Below are positions 1-8,018 of a stretch of DNA of 64,000 nucleotides, piece after piece (position 1 is the first letter of the stretch; each line of letters opens with the position of its first letter). Source of the DNA: JBBSJZ01 sp041739875. GTDB lineage: Bacteria; Planctomycetota; Planctomycetia; Pirellulales; Pirellulaceae. Below the pieces are notes generated by a model. That model ran no database searches. It saw nothing but the letters and a program-made list of their open reading frames with translations, and was not told the origin of the DNA. The stretch is from positions 1 through 64,000 of the forward strand of contig JBGSNA010000333.1 of the NCBI GenBank assembly GCA_041739875.1, read 5' to 3'. The translations under genes were made by a program, and so were the position numbers.

Positions 1-160
1 CCCACGGCACCCTACAAAAAGACCTTAATTTGAAGAAGTGAGTTACCCTGGGTGCTGTGCCCGCAAATTATAAAAGTGACCGTCCTGGGGTGTCTTTTCG
101 CGGCCGCGGCCAATTGGTTCCGCGTGGTCTCGTAAAGAGCCGCCTATCGAGAATGCGAAA

Positions 161-2191
161 TCACACTTTGCGGATAAACGATGCTGCGTAACTTCGCACT
201 TGGCTGCCGTTGAGTACGTGGACCATCCGAAGTTGTTGAACTTGCTCGTCGCTGAATGAACTCATTGGCACGTGAACGAGATGCTTTTTGTGTCGACGCG
301 CTAATCGTTTCCATCCGCTGCCTGGCGGCAGCGACGACATGATCGCGATCTCACGTGCCCGAGAATGAAGACATGCGGCTGCGATTAGCTTTTCTTCGAG
401 CGTCTCGGTGTAGTTCAGTCGCGGATCGGTCCAGATGTCCGGGATCACAACTGGCGGGTACAAGAACATGGCTCCCCCATAAACCGCCAAACCGATTCCT
501 GGGCCGACCATTTCTTCTTGGAAGTTTGTTGCATAAAACGCAAGCGTCGATTCACTTTCGTGCTCAGCAAACCATGTTGTTCGCCACGGGTATTCACGCG
601 GGTCCGAGGGTGAGTCGAACAACATCACACAGGCATCCAGCTTGCCACGACTCGGCGGGACGACTTTGACGTAAATCTGTCGCTCGTACCAGTGGCGAAG
701 TGTGTCTCGGATGTCGATGCCGTCCTTGATGCTCGTCGTGAACTTCTCCGTTCTCGCCAAATCATTGCCGAGAGTGGCTCTCGCGCGATCGAACACACGT
801 GTGCGAAAGTTCTCAATCTTTTCGTCTTCCGGCGGATAACTACATTGCCCGTACGGATTCCAACTGTACTCCCATCGCTCACGATCTTTGTCGGACGGTC
901 TAGGTTGAAGCTTCAGTGTTCGCCAAGCGATCGGCGGTCCTGGCAATCGGCTGACCAAAGAAACGGTGTCACCGTTTGGCAAACGTCCTTGGTCAATGCC
1001 AAGGGTTACTGTGGGTAATTCTGAAGCCGCGGCATCAAACAAATATTCGTACTGATTGGCCCGCTCCGCGACGTGCAAGGCAAACTGGTCACCCAAGATT
1101 TGCTTTGCGGCCGTGACGATCGTGACTAAGTCTGGCGTCATTCGGCGATGAATGAGCGACAGATTACGAATGTACTGCAGACACTTCGAGAGCAGCAGCG
1201 GTGTGATCCGACGGGCGCGGTTTCCAAGCTCGGCACGGTACGAGACTCTAGCCGCGATCAGCAACTCTTTGACACCATCAATTTGGAGGTCTTCGTCTTC
1301 GACGAGTTCGCTGCGTGCCCGCTCGTACAACGATGTGATAAACGGTAACTCACCAAAAAAGAAAGCGAGCGTACGCGGTTCGACTTGATACCGACGCGGC
1401 GGGCTGACTTCATCGTGCTCGGGCAGTTCGATATGGCTTGCGGCGTCAGTGTTGTTGCCGGTGCCGTTACCACCGACTCGATACAACTCGTTATACGCTT
1501 CGCGAATCCATGGCCAATACAGCACACTGACAACGACCAAGATTCGTTCATGACGTTTTTCTAAATCGCCCAGTCGCCATGCCATGTGAAGAATGCGATT
1601 GCGAGTTTGCTCGTCTGGCGGACGGGGAATACTCGGTAGAACAGCCGCTGCGAAACGATCCAATGACACCTGACGCACGGCAAACGGATCGGGCATCACC
1701 GTCGAAAACGGTTGAAACGGGTCCGTTTCTAAATCGATATAGGCACGCGAAATGTGTTCGCCCATCGCAGCTCGAATTGCCATGATGACGGGTTGGCACG
1801 GGTCAACCGGAACGTAGCTGAATGAAGTGTCATCCCAGTCGTCATCGGAATCCTCAGCGTCGTCGTCATGCTCTTGGTATTCATTGTTCGATTCGTCGTC
1901 ACCCTGGTTCCAGCTTGCGACACCCCAATCTTCTTCCTCGGGCGGCGCCTTGAACCGCACCGTGGGTTCCTGGATCACGATCGTGGGTCGAGGCAAGTCG
2001 AGAACAGATTCTTCGACGGCTTCGCGAAACGATTCTGGCAGCGGCACCGCGACACAGTCAAACGAGTGCTCGAGCATCCAACGTCGTATCGTCAACGAGA
2101 ATTGACCGCTGCCATGAATGACCGGCAGCACCGTGATTCGATCGCCGAGCCGAAGTAATTCGGGGATGTCGCTGCTCGCCGTGTCACTCAT
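161..2191 (-). CDS. Hypothetical protein with acidic segment
   Basis: I do not recognise this 676-residue protein. No signal peptide or membrane segment is evident. The first 80 residues look like a folded alpha/beta start (LPVIHGSGQF and IVIQEP strands). A strongly acidic, low-complexity stretch rich in Asp, Glu and Asn covers roughly residues 84-125, and the rest looks globular and soluble. The N-terminal layout faintly recalls TraB/ChaN-like or DUF5682-type proteins, but I see no diagnostic motif. It starts with ATG 8 bases downstream of the M16 peptidase gene on the same strand, so it is probably the last gene of a three-gene operon with the two M16 proteins. Its coding status is well supported by length and spacing; its function is unknown. 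Confidence 0.75.
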   Translation of the reverse strand: MSDTASSDIPELLRLGDRITVLPVIHGSGQFSLTIRRWMLEHSFDCVAVPLPESFREAVEESVLDLPRPTIVIQEPTVRFKAPPEEEDWGVASWNQGDDESNNEYQEHDDDAEDSDDDWDDTSFSYVPVDPCQPVIMAIRAAMGEHISRAYIDLETDPFQPFSTVMPDPFAVRQVSLDRFAAAVLPSIPRPPDEQTRNRILHMAWRLGDLEKRHERILVVVSVLYWPWIREAYNELYRVGGNGTGNNTDAASHIELPEHDEVSPPRRYQVEPRTLAFFFGELPFITSLYERARSELVEDEDLQIDGVKELLIAARVSYRAELGNRARRITPLLLSKCLQYIRNLSLIHRRMTPDLVTIVTAAKQILGDQFALHVAERANQYEYLFDAAASELPTVTLGIDQGRLPNGDTVSLVSRLPGPPIAWRTLKLQPRPSDKDRERWEYSWNPYGQCSYPPEDEKIENFRTRVFDRARATLGNDLARTEKFTTSIKDGIDIRDTLRHWYERQIYVKVVPPSRGKLDACVMLFDSPSDPREYPWRTTWFAEHESESTLAFYATNFQEEMVGPGIGLAVYGGAMFLYPPVVIPDIWTDPRLNYTETLEEKLIAAACLHSRAREIAIMSSLPPGSGWKRLARRHKKHLVHVPMSSFSDEQVQQLRMVHVLNGSQVRSYAASFIRKV

Positions 2192-2199
2192 CGTACGCC

Positions 2200-3465
2200 T
2201 CAGGTTAACGTTGACTCGCTCGGTTCAGACACTGGCGCCGCGATCACTTCGGTCGCATCCGTCGTGATGTACTTTTCCGCGACCCGATGCAGATCGTTTT
2301 CGTCGAGTCGGCGATAACGATCCAACCGCTCATCCAGACTGACATATTCGTTTCGATAAAGCCAGCGGCTGCCAAGACCGAACAAGCTATTACTCGGCCG
2401 TTCGCTTTGCATGATGTAGCCCGCGACCGTCTTATTGATCGCTTGCTGGACTTCGTCTCGCTCGAACCCTTTTTCCTTGCTGAGCTGTAATACGTCATCC
2501 ATTAGCTTCCGATTGCTGGCGAGATCTTCTGGCGCACAAGCCAGATAGCTGAACATCGCACCTGTGTCGCTGAATTCCTGCGGCCACATCGTTGCGACTT
2601 CCGCCCGTCCGGTATCAATCAGCTCCCAGAACAAACGACTTCCGCCCTCGTCAGCCACCACTGTCGACATGATCCTTGTGGCATAGCGATCGTCGCTATT
2701 AGCCGAGGGACCTGGGCTGATTCGGATCAAATAGGCTTGCGATGCGTCGGGCACATCGAGCATCGGATCAACGGCGATTCCTTCTGGTAGTGTGTCGGCG
2801 AGATCAGGTGGAAGCGGTGACGGCGACGGACGCGTGGCCCAGGTTCGCGTGTGCTGCTCAGCCATTTCAACGAGCGCATCAAAATCGACGTTCCCTGTTG
2901 CCGCGAGCACAATCCGCTCCGGTCGATAGCGACGATTGAAATAGTCTCGCATCACATCGACGGTCATGGCTTGGATCGATTCCGCCGTTCCCAGCACGCG
3001 TCGGCCGACGCCCCGAGGTCCGAAGTAAACCTCCATTGCCCGTTCGAAAGCGCCAAATGGTGGCTGGTCCTCGTACTTGGCGATCTCTTCCAAGATGACG
3101 TTGCGTTCGGTATTGAACTCGTGCTCATCGAGCGCTGGGCTGAGGATATCCGACAGCAACTCCACAGCACGGTCTTGGAACTTGGGGAGCACTGTCGCGT
3201 AATAAACGGTTTGTTCTTCGCTGGTATAAGCGTTGCTTTGTCCGCCAAGTTCATCCAGCTCGCGATTCACATCGGCGGCACTCCGTTTTGCGCTGCCTTT
3301 GAACATCATGTGCTCAAGGAAGTGGCTCGCGCCGGACTCGATATCGACTTCGTCGCGACCGCCCGTATGAACAAAGTATCCAATCGCCGCCGAGTAGCCA
3401 CGACGATCCACTTCGGCCGCAATGCGAAGTCCACTGGGAAGAGTAACAGCACGAAATTCAGGCAT
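2200..3465 (-). CDS. M16 family zinc metallopeptidase (catalytic partner)
   Basis: A 421-residue pitrilysin/processing-peptidase-like enzyme. The inverted zinc motif HFLEH (HxxEH) is at residues 48-52, and the distal glutamate ligand is expected in the EE pair near 126-127, the usual spacing of about 76 residues. The C-terminal half has the R/Y-rich region typical of the second M16 domain (SRLFWELIDTGRAE). No signal peptide is obvious, so a cytoplasmic or atypically exported enzyme is possible. It lies 6 bases after a second M16 gene that lacks the zinc motif, matching the known active/inactive two-subunit arrangement of bacterial M16B peptidases. Peptide substrate unknown. Length is normal for single-unit M16B proteins. 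Confidence 0.93.
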   Translation of the reverse strand: MPEFRAVTLPSGLRIAAEVDRRGYSAAIGYFVHTGGRDEVDIESGASHFLEHMMFKGSAKRSAADVNRELDELGGQSNAYTSEEQTVYYATVLPKFQDRAVELLSDILSPALDEHEFNTERNVILEEIAKYEDQPPFGAFERAMEVYFGPRGVGRRVLGTAESIQAMTVDVMRDYFNRRYRPERIVLAATGNVDFDALVEMAEQHTRTWATRPSPSPLPPDLADTLPEGIAVDPMLDVPDASQAYLIRISPGPSANSDDRYATRIMSTVVADEGGSRLFWELIDTGRAEVATMWPQEFSDTGAMFSYLACAPEDLASNRKLMDDVLQLSKEKGFERDEVQQAINKTVAGYIMQSERPSNSLFGLGSRWLYRNEYVSLDERLDRYRRLDENDLHRVAEKYITTDATEVIAAPVSEPSESTLT

Positions 3466-3471
3466 CTTGGA

Positions 3472-4686
3472 TTATGACTTCGAGGTCAGGTTGGTAGGAA
3501 CGCGGAGTGGGTTTTCGCCTAGGGTAACGATCCGATAGTTGTCTGGCGGATTGCGGTGCCATTCGTCACAGATCCCTTGCACAGTGATCGAGGCGATAAT
3601 GTCTTCGATCTCGCTCGTCGACATCACGCGGCCAAGCTGCAATTGATCCGATGCCATCGATGACGCTTTCGATGCGCTGGATTCCTGTTCCATGATCAGA
3701 CTGCTCTCGACGCGAACTTTCCAACGATCCAGCTCGCTCGGATCGAGATCATCCGCCAAGTTTTCAATCTCGCGAATCGCGACGTCGAGCGTTTCTTGGG
3801 CTCGCTCTGGCGTCGTGCCTGCGTACACGAATACGGCTCCACCCTGCTGGAGCGAGTGGCAATTCGCAGTAATCGTGTAGCACAAACCACGCTTCTCTCG
3901 CACGCGATCGAACAAACGGCTGCTCATGCCGTCGCTCAAAATGCCAACTGCGGCGCGACGTTGGAAATAGTGTTCATGTCCGTACGGAAGCGAGTCAAAG
4001 CTGAACGCGATATGAGTTTGACTTGATGGCGATTGAATGTGCTCGTAGACAGCTTCGCCGCTCGGTTTTCCCTGAACGATTGGGGTGCCTGATTTAAAGT
4101 CACCAAATAGTTCTTCCGCCAAGACTCGGATTTGCTCAGGATCGACGCGCCCGGCGACTGCCAGAATTGATCCGCCAGCATGATAGTTGGCCTCGTAGAA
4201 GCCTCGAAGTTGATCCATCGTGATCGCTTCGACGCTATCGATGGTGCCGTAGGGTGTTCGACCCAAGCGGGGGCCGTACTGCAACTCGCGCAGACGTAAC
4301 ATCACGCGTTGTGTCGGCTCATCTTCGATCGCGTGAAGCTCTTGAATCGCCATCTGCTTCGCATCGTCGAGTTGATCGCCTGGCAAGTGGGGACGCCGTA
4401 CCGTGTCGGCATAGATGCGGATTGCATCGGCGAGGGAGTCCGCGGGCATCGATGCGCTAAAGGAAACCATGGACGTCGAGACGCTGCTGTTGCGATCGAT
4501 GCCAAGATTGTCTTGCACAGCAACGAGGTCGCGACTGCTGTAACGCCCCGCACCGCGCTGGACCATTTCGCAAACAAGTGAACCCAGGCCACCGCTTGCT
4601 TCTGGTTCAGCTTGCAGTCCTGCATGCAGCGATAGCGAAAATGCGGCTGTGCGCAGCCACGGCATCGGTTCCACAAGTACCGTCAT
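3472..4686 (-). CDS. M16 family protein lacking zinc motif (non-catalytic partner)
   Basis: A 404-residue M16-fold protein. Where the family has HxxEH this one reads GLGSLVCEMVQRG, so zinc cannot bind in the usual way and it is probably the substrate-binding partner of the peptidase encoded just downstream. The start is uncertain. The first ATG (4684-4686) falls inside the conserved opening strand of the fold, and the in-frame sequence upstream still reads like family sequence (ITSTTLANG before MTVLVEP) back to a TAG at 4753-4755. That stretch contains no ATG, GTG or TTG; ATT (4738-4740) and ATC (4711-4713) are the only near-cognate candidates. Either a rare start is used or the protein begins slightly truncated. 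It is first in a likely three-gene operon. Confidence 0.9.
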   Translation of the reverse strand: MTVLVEPMPWLRTAAFSLSLHAGLQAEPEASGGLGSLVCEMVQRGAGRYSSRDLVAVQDNLGIDRNSSVSTSMVSFSASMPADSLADAIRIYADTVRRPHLPGDQLDDAKQMAIQELHAIEDEPTQRVMLRLRELQYGPRLGRTPYGTIDSVEAITMDQLRGFYEANYHAGGSILAVAGRVDPEQIRVLAEELFGDFKSGTPIVQGKPSGEAVYEHIQSPSSQTHIAFSFDSLPYGHEHYFQRRAAVGILSDGMSSRLFDRVREKRGLCYTITANCHSLQQGGAVFVYAGTTPERAQETLDVAIREIENLADDLDPSELDRWKVRVESSLIMEQESSASKASSMASDQLQLGRVMSTSEIEDIIASITVQGICDEWHRNPPDNYRIVTLGENPLRVPTNLTSKS

Positions 4687-4789
4687 ACCGTTGGCAAGCG
4701 TCGTTGAGGTGATCCGAGATTCAGTAGCTAGGGAATTAATGGCAGTAACTTTCTAGAGATTCAGACGCCGAAGCATTAACGAGACGTGT

Positions 4790-6214
4790 TTACAAGCCGA
4801 TCGAGACGACTTCGACCGTTTTGACGTGGCCAATCATGGTGGTCATCGTGACGTCGTCAATCACGATCGGAAGCAACTGACCCGATTGACGCATCTTTCC
4901 GTCAAAGACAACGATTCGGTCACAGGGCGTGCGTCCTGTCATTTGAAGGATCGCGGATTCATCATCCTTGTCGCGATCCAAACGCTTGAGGTCCTTCTTG
5001 CTCGGACCTTCCACGAGAATTTCGACAACCTGACCAAGGAACTTCTCATTCTCTTCTTTGCAAATCCGGTTTTGCACTTCGAGAAGCTCATTGTTTCGTC
5101 GAGCTTTGACTTCAAGCGGTACGTCGTCTTCGAGACGGTCAGCAGCTTTCGTGCCTGGTCGTTCGCTGTACTGGAAAATGAAACTGTTCTTGAACCGACA
5201 TCGCTCGACGAGCGCGACCGTCTTTTGAAAGTCCTCTTCGGTCTCGCCGCAAAAGCCAACAATGAAGTCGCTGTTCACAGCGGCTTCAGGAACAATTCGC
5301 TCGATCCGCTCGAACATTTCCATGTAGTCAGCGATCGTGTAACCACGTTTCATTCGCTTGAGAACTTCGTCGCTGCCACTTTGAGCTGGCACATGCAAAT
5401 ACGGCATGACTTTCGGCAGATCACGCACTGCGGTTAGCAAACGTTCCGTCATATCTTTCGGATAGTTGGTGACGAACTTGATACGTTGGATGCCGTCCAC
5501 TTCCTGTAACTGTTCAAGCAAACTCGTCATGTCGGTCGTGTGATCGCCGTCCTTGAACTTGTAACTGTTCACGGTTTGTCCAAGCAGCGTGATTTCTTTA
5601 CAGCCTTGCTCAGCCAAGATTCTCGCTTCTGACAAAATTTGCTGAGGCGGTCGGCCTTGTTCAGGTCCACGTGTGTTGGGCACCACACAGTAGGTACAGA
5701 ACTTGTCACAGCCAATTTGAATGCGGAGGTAAGCTTGGTACGGCGTCGGACGCATCTGAGGATCGCGAAGTGGATCGAACGTCTCGTGACTGCGCGCGAT
5801 GGTGGCTTGCGTGCCCTCGGTCCGTGAAAGCGATACAGCCATCTGGCGACCTTCACCACGCCCGATCTTTTCGAGCATCTCGGGGATCGCATGCAATTGC
5901 CCCGGGCCAACCACAAGATCAACGAATGGAGCCCGGCGGAAGATAATGCCTTGGTCTTTTTGTGCCATGCATCCCATCACTCCAATCATCTTCTCCGGAT
6001 GCTCTTCCTTCGATTGGCGAAGTCGACCGAGTGTGCTGTAGACCTTTTCTTCGGCAAGCTCACGGACGCTACAGGTGTTAAAGAGCAGTACGTCCGCGTC
6101 TTTGGCTTTGTCAACGACGACGTACCCGTGCCGCTTCAAGTCGGCGACGACCATCTCGCTGTCCAGAACGTTCATCTGGCAGCCAACCGTGTTAATGTAG
6201 ACTCGCTTTGACAT
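4790..6214 (-). CDS. miaB: tRNA-2-methylthio-N6-dimethylallyladenosine synthase MiaB
   Basis: A 474-residue radical-SAM methylthiotransferase that converts i6A37 to ms2i6A37 in tRNAs reading UNN codons. The N-terminal UPF0004 domain carries the three auxiliary-cluster cysteines at about residues 12 (TVGCQMN), 48 (FNTCSVRE) and 82 (VMGCMAQ). The radical-SAM motif CDKFCTYC is at 169-176, followed by VVPNTRG. The C-terminal part has TRAM-domain character (residues about 390-470). Length is typical. The surroundings (M16 genes downstream, a small membrane protein upstream) do not suggest a dedicated operon. MiaB is favoured over its relatives MtaB and RimO because of the overall motif wording (TVGCQMN, NTCSVRE). 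Confidence 0.96.
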   Translation of the reverse strand: MSKRVYINTVGCQMNVLDSEMVVADLKRHGYVVVDKAKDADVLLFNTCSVRELAEEKVYSTLGRLRQSKEEHPEKMIGVMGCMAQKDQGIIFRRAPFVDLVVGPGQLHAIPEMLEKIGRGEGRQMAVSLSRTEGTQATIARSHETFDPLRDPQMRPTPYQAYLRIQIGCDKFCTYCVVPNTRGPEQGRPPQQILSEARILAEQGCKEITLLGQTVNSYKFKDGDHTTDMTSLLEQLQEVDGIQRIKFVTNYPKDMTERLLTAVRDLPKVMPYLHVPAQSGSDEVLKRMKRGYTIADYMEMFERIERIVPEAAVNSDFIVGFCGETEEDFQKTVALVERCRFKNSFIFQYSERPGTKAADRLEDDVPLEVKARRNNELLEVQNRICKEENEKFLGQVVEILVEGPSKKDLKRLDRDKDDESAILQMTGRTPCDRIVVFDGKMRQSGQLLPIVIDDVTMTTMIGHVKTVEVVSIGL

Positions 6215-6254
6215 GAGCTAATTGTTTGTCTTGGATCAATGGATAGGAGGACGG

Positions 6255-6470
6255 TTATGCCGCTGGGCCAGGCTCTTGGTCGTCTTTAGTGGTCGTTGCT
6301 TTCGCAGCGGGTGCATCTTGGCTGCGTTTGACGTAAGCACGCAGGACTTCAACCAACCCCTCGCGTCGGCGTCCAGCCACACCGCTTAGCAATAGCACCG
6401 CAATGGCAGTGACCACGAGCCACAACCAAGCGCCCGGCGACGAAATCGAATCGGTGAGCATCAGAATCAT
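6255..6470 (-). CDS. Small single-span membrane protein
   Basis: A 71-residue protein with one hydrophobic helix (about residues 14-31, AWLWLVVTAIAVLLLSGVAG), a basic RRR cluster just after it, then a charged tail rich in Lys, Asp and Ala-Pro. The arrangement suggests a bitopic inner-membrane protein with its C-terminus in the cytoplasm by the positive-inside rule. I recognise no family. It sits 40 bases upstream of miaB on the same strand and could be co-transcribed. The short length keeps confidence moderate. Confidence 0.6.
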   Translation of the reverse strand: MILMLTDSISSPGAWLWLVVTAIAVLLLSGVAGRRREGLVEVLRAYVKRSQDAPAAKATTTKDDQEPGPAA

Positions 6471-6582
6471 CCCGCAAGCATACCCGCCGAGACTAGATTC
6501 AGGGTAGACAGGTTCGAACTAGCCCGCGATTGCACGTGAAATTGCCCATTTCGGACGCCCCCAGGGATCGGGGCGAAGGCAA

Positions 6583-8010
6583 TTACTCGAGGAAATAGCG
6601 GTTCAGGAATGCTTGGCGGTCGCCTGCTTCGGCGGCGTATTGGACCATGGCGTAGAGACGCTGTTGGTCGCGGAGTTTCTTGGCTCCTAGCTCGTCGTTG
6701 TCGGTGAATCGCGGCAACAGTGGGCTGGTGACATCAAAGCATTCCGGCGGCGTGTCTCCGGCGAGGACGCCAAAGCGGGCGAGCATCGCGATCGCAGTTT
6801 GTATGCGATGGTCGTGGCGGCTGACTTTTTGCAAACGATCGTTCATCCATTCCAGCCCAAAAGCTCGGCACGGTTCAGGGTTCTCGACGAGCAACTCATA
6901 GACGCGAGAGTAAAAGCTCGCATCTGGATTTGCCCACTCGATGAACTGCATTTGCGTCATCAGATCGCTCTGGTCATAAAGCCACACACAGCGGCTCGGT
7001 TTGCCGTCGCGTCCCGCACGCCCGATCTCTTGGTAATACGACTCGATCGAACCCGGAGTCTCGGCATGGATCACAGCTCGGATGTCTTCTTTGTCGATTC
7101 CCATCCCGAAAGCGGGCGTCGCGAGCACGAGGTCCGCATCGCCGAGCATGAATTCATCCTGGACGCGTCGACGATCGCGGCGAGACAAATCACCGTGGTA
7201 ACACACGTGATCGATCCGCTCGGCAAGAATCCAATCACTGAACTCTTGCAACGTCTTGATCAGCGAAAAGTAAACTATGACGCTTCCACCGCGAAGTGAA
7301 TCGTCGGAAAGCAACTCCACCAGCGTTTTGCGTTTCTCGTCCGCGTCCCACATCGGCATGACATCGAGTTGCAAGTTCGGCCGGTCGATGCCTTCGTGGA
7401 ACAGCTCAATGTCCGCTGGATCAATACAGAGTTGATTGTAGATGTCGCTACGGCACTCGGCGGTCGCAGTCGCGGTGAGCGCGATCGTGGTCGGATTGCC
7501 AAGACGCTCGCGAATCTCACCGACACGTGAATAATCGGGCCTGAAGTCGTGGCCCCATTGGCTGACACAGTGCGCTTCATCAACAGCAAGTAGCGTGACT
7601 CGCCGCGAATCAATCACGTCAAGAAAATCGTCCTTGCGAAATCGCTCGGGCGTGACATACAGCAACCGATATTTCCCGTCGCTGAGTTCTTGATAACGTT
7701 TGAGCCGAGCTTGTCGATCCAGCGACGAGTTCACGAGCGTCGCATCGATCCCGCGTGACTGGAGCGAGTCAACTTGGTCTTGCATTAATGCAACCAGCGG
7801 CGACAGCACCAGCACTAGGTCTCGCGAAGCGGGGTCGAGTGCGAGAGCTGGGATTTGATAACACAGCGACTTACCCATCCCGGTCGGCATCACCACCATG
7901 GCATGCCGACCCGACTCAAGCCGATCAATGATCGCCGCTTGAGAGGTGCGGAACGCTTCGTATCCAAAGTGGGTACGAAGCAAGTCGCTAAACTGGCTCG
8001 CAGTCGTCAT
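6583..8010 (-). CDS. RecQ-type ATP-dependent DNA helicase (short form)
   Basis: A 475-residue superfamily-2 helicase of the RecQ group, expected to unwind DNA 3' to 5' in repair and recombination. Seen: Walker A TGMGKS at residues 43-48, DEAH at 144-147 followed by the RecQ-typical CVSQWGHDFRPDY aromatic-rich loop, and the motif VI region with QEIGRAGRDG. Canonical RecQ proteins (about 600 residues) then carry a four-cysteine zinc module, a winged helix and HRDC. Here the region after GRAGRDGKPSRC has no cysteine cluster and the protein ends about 130 residues later with no HRDC domain. It is thus a helicase core with a reduced C-terminus. It lies 8 bases downstream of gyrA and is probably co-transcribed. 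Confidence 0.9.
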   Translation of the reverse strand: MTTASQFSDLLRTHFGYEAFRTSQAAIIDRLESGRHAMVVMPTGMGKSLCYQIPALALDPASRDLVLVLSPLVALMQDQVDSLQSRGIDATLVNSSLDRQARLKRYQELSDGKYRLLYVTPERFRKDDFLDVIDSRRVTLLAVDEAHCVSQWGHDFRPDYSRVGEIRERLGNPTTIALTATATAECRSDIYNQLCIDPADIELFHEGIDRPNLQLDVMPMWDADEKRKTLVELLSDDSLRGGSVIVYFSLIKTLQEFSDWILAERIDHVCYHGDLSRRDRRRVQDEFMLGDADLVLATPAFGMGIDKEDIRAVIHAETPGSIESYYQEIGRAGRDGKPSRCVWLYDQSDLMTQMQFIEWANPDASFYSRVYELLVENPEPCRAFGLEWMNDRLQKVSRHDHRIQTAIAMLARFGVLAGDTPPECFDVTSPLLPRFTDNDELGAKKLRDQQRLYAMVQYAAEAGDRQAFLNRYFLE

Positions 8011-8018
8011 ACCCGACG

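Noticed and set aside
2851..3477. Plus-strand frame of 208 codons
   Set aside because: Antisense shadow of the catalytic M16 gene.
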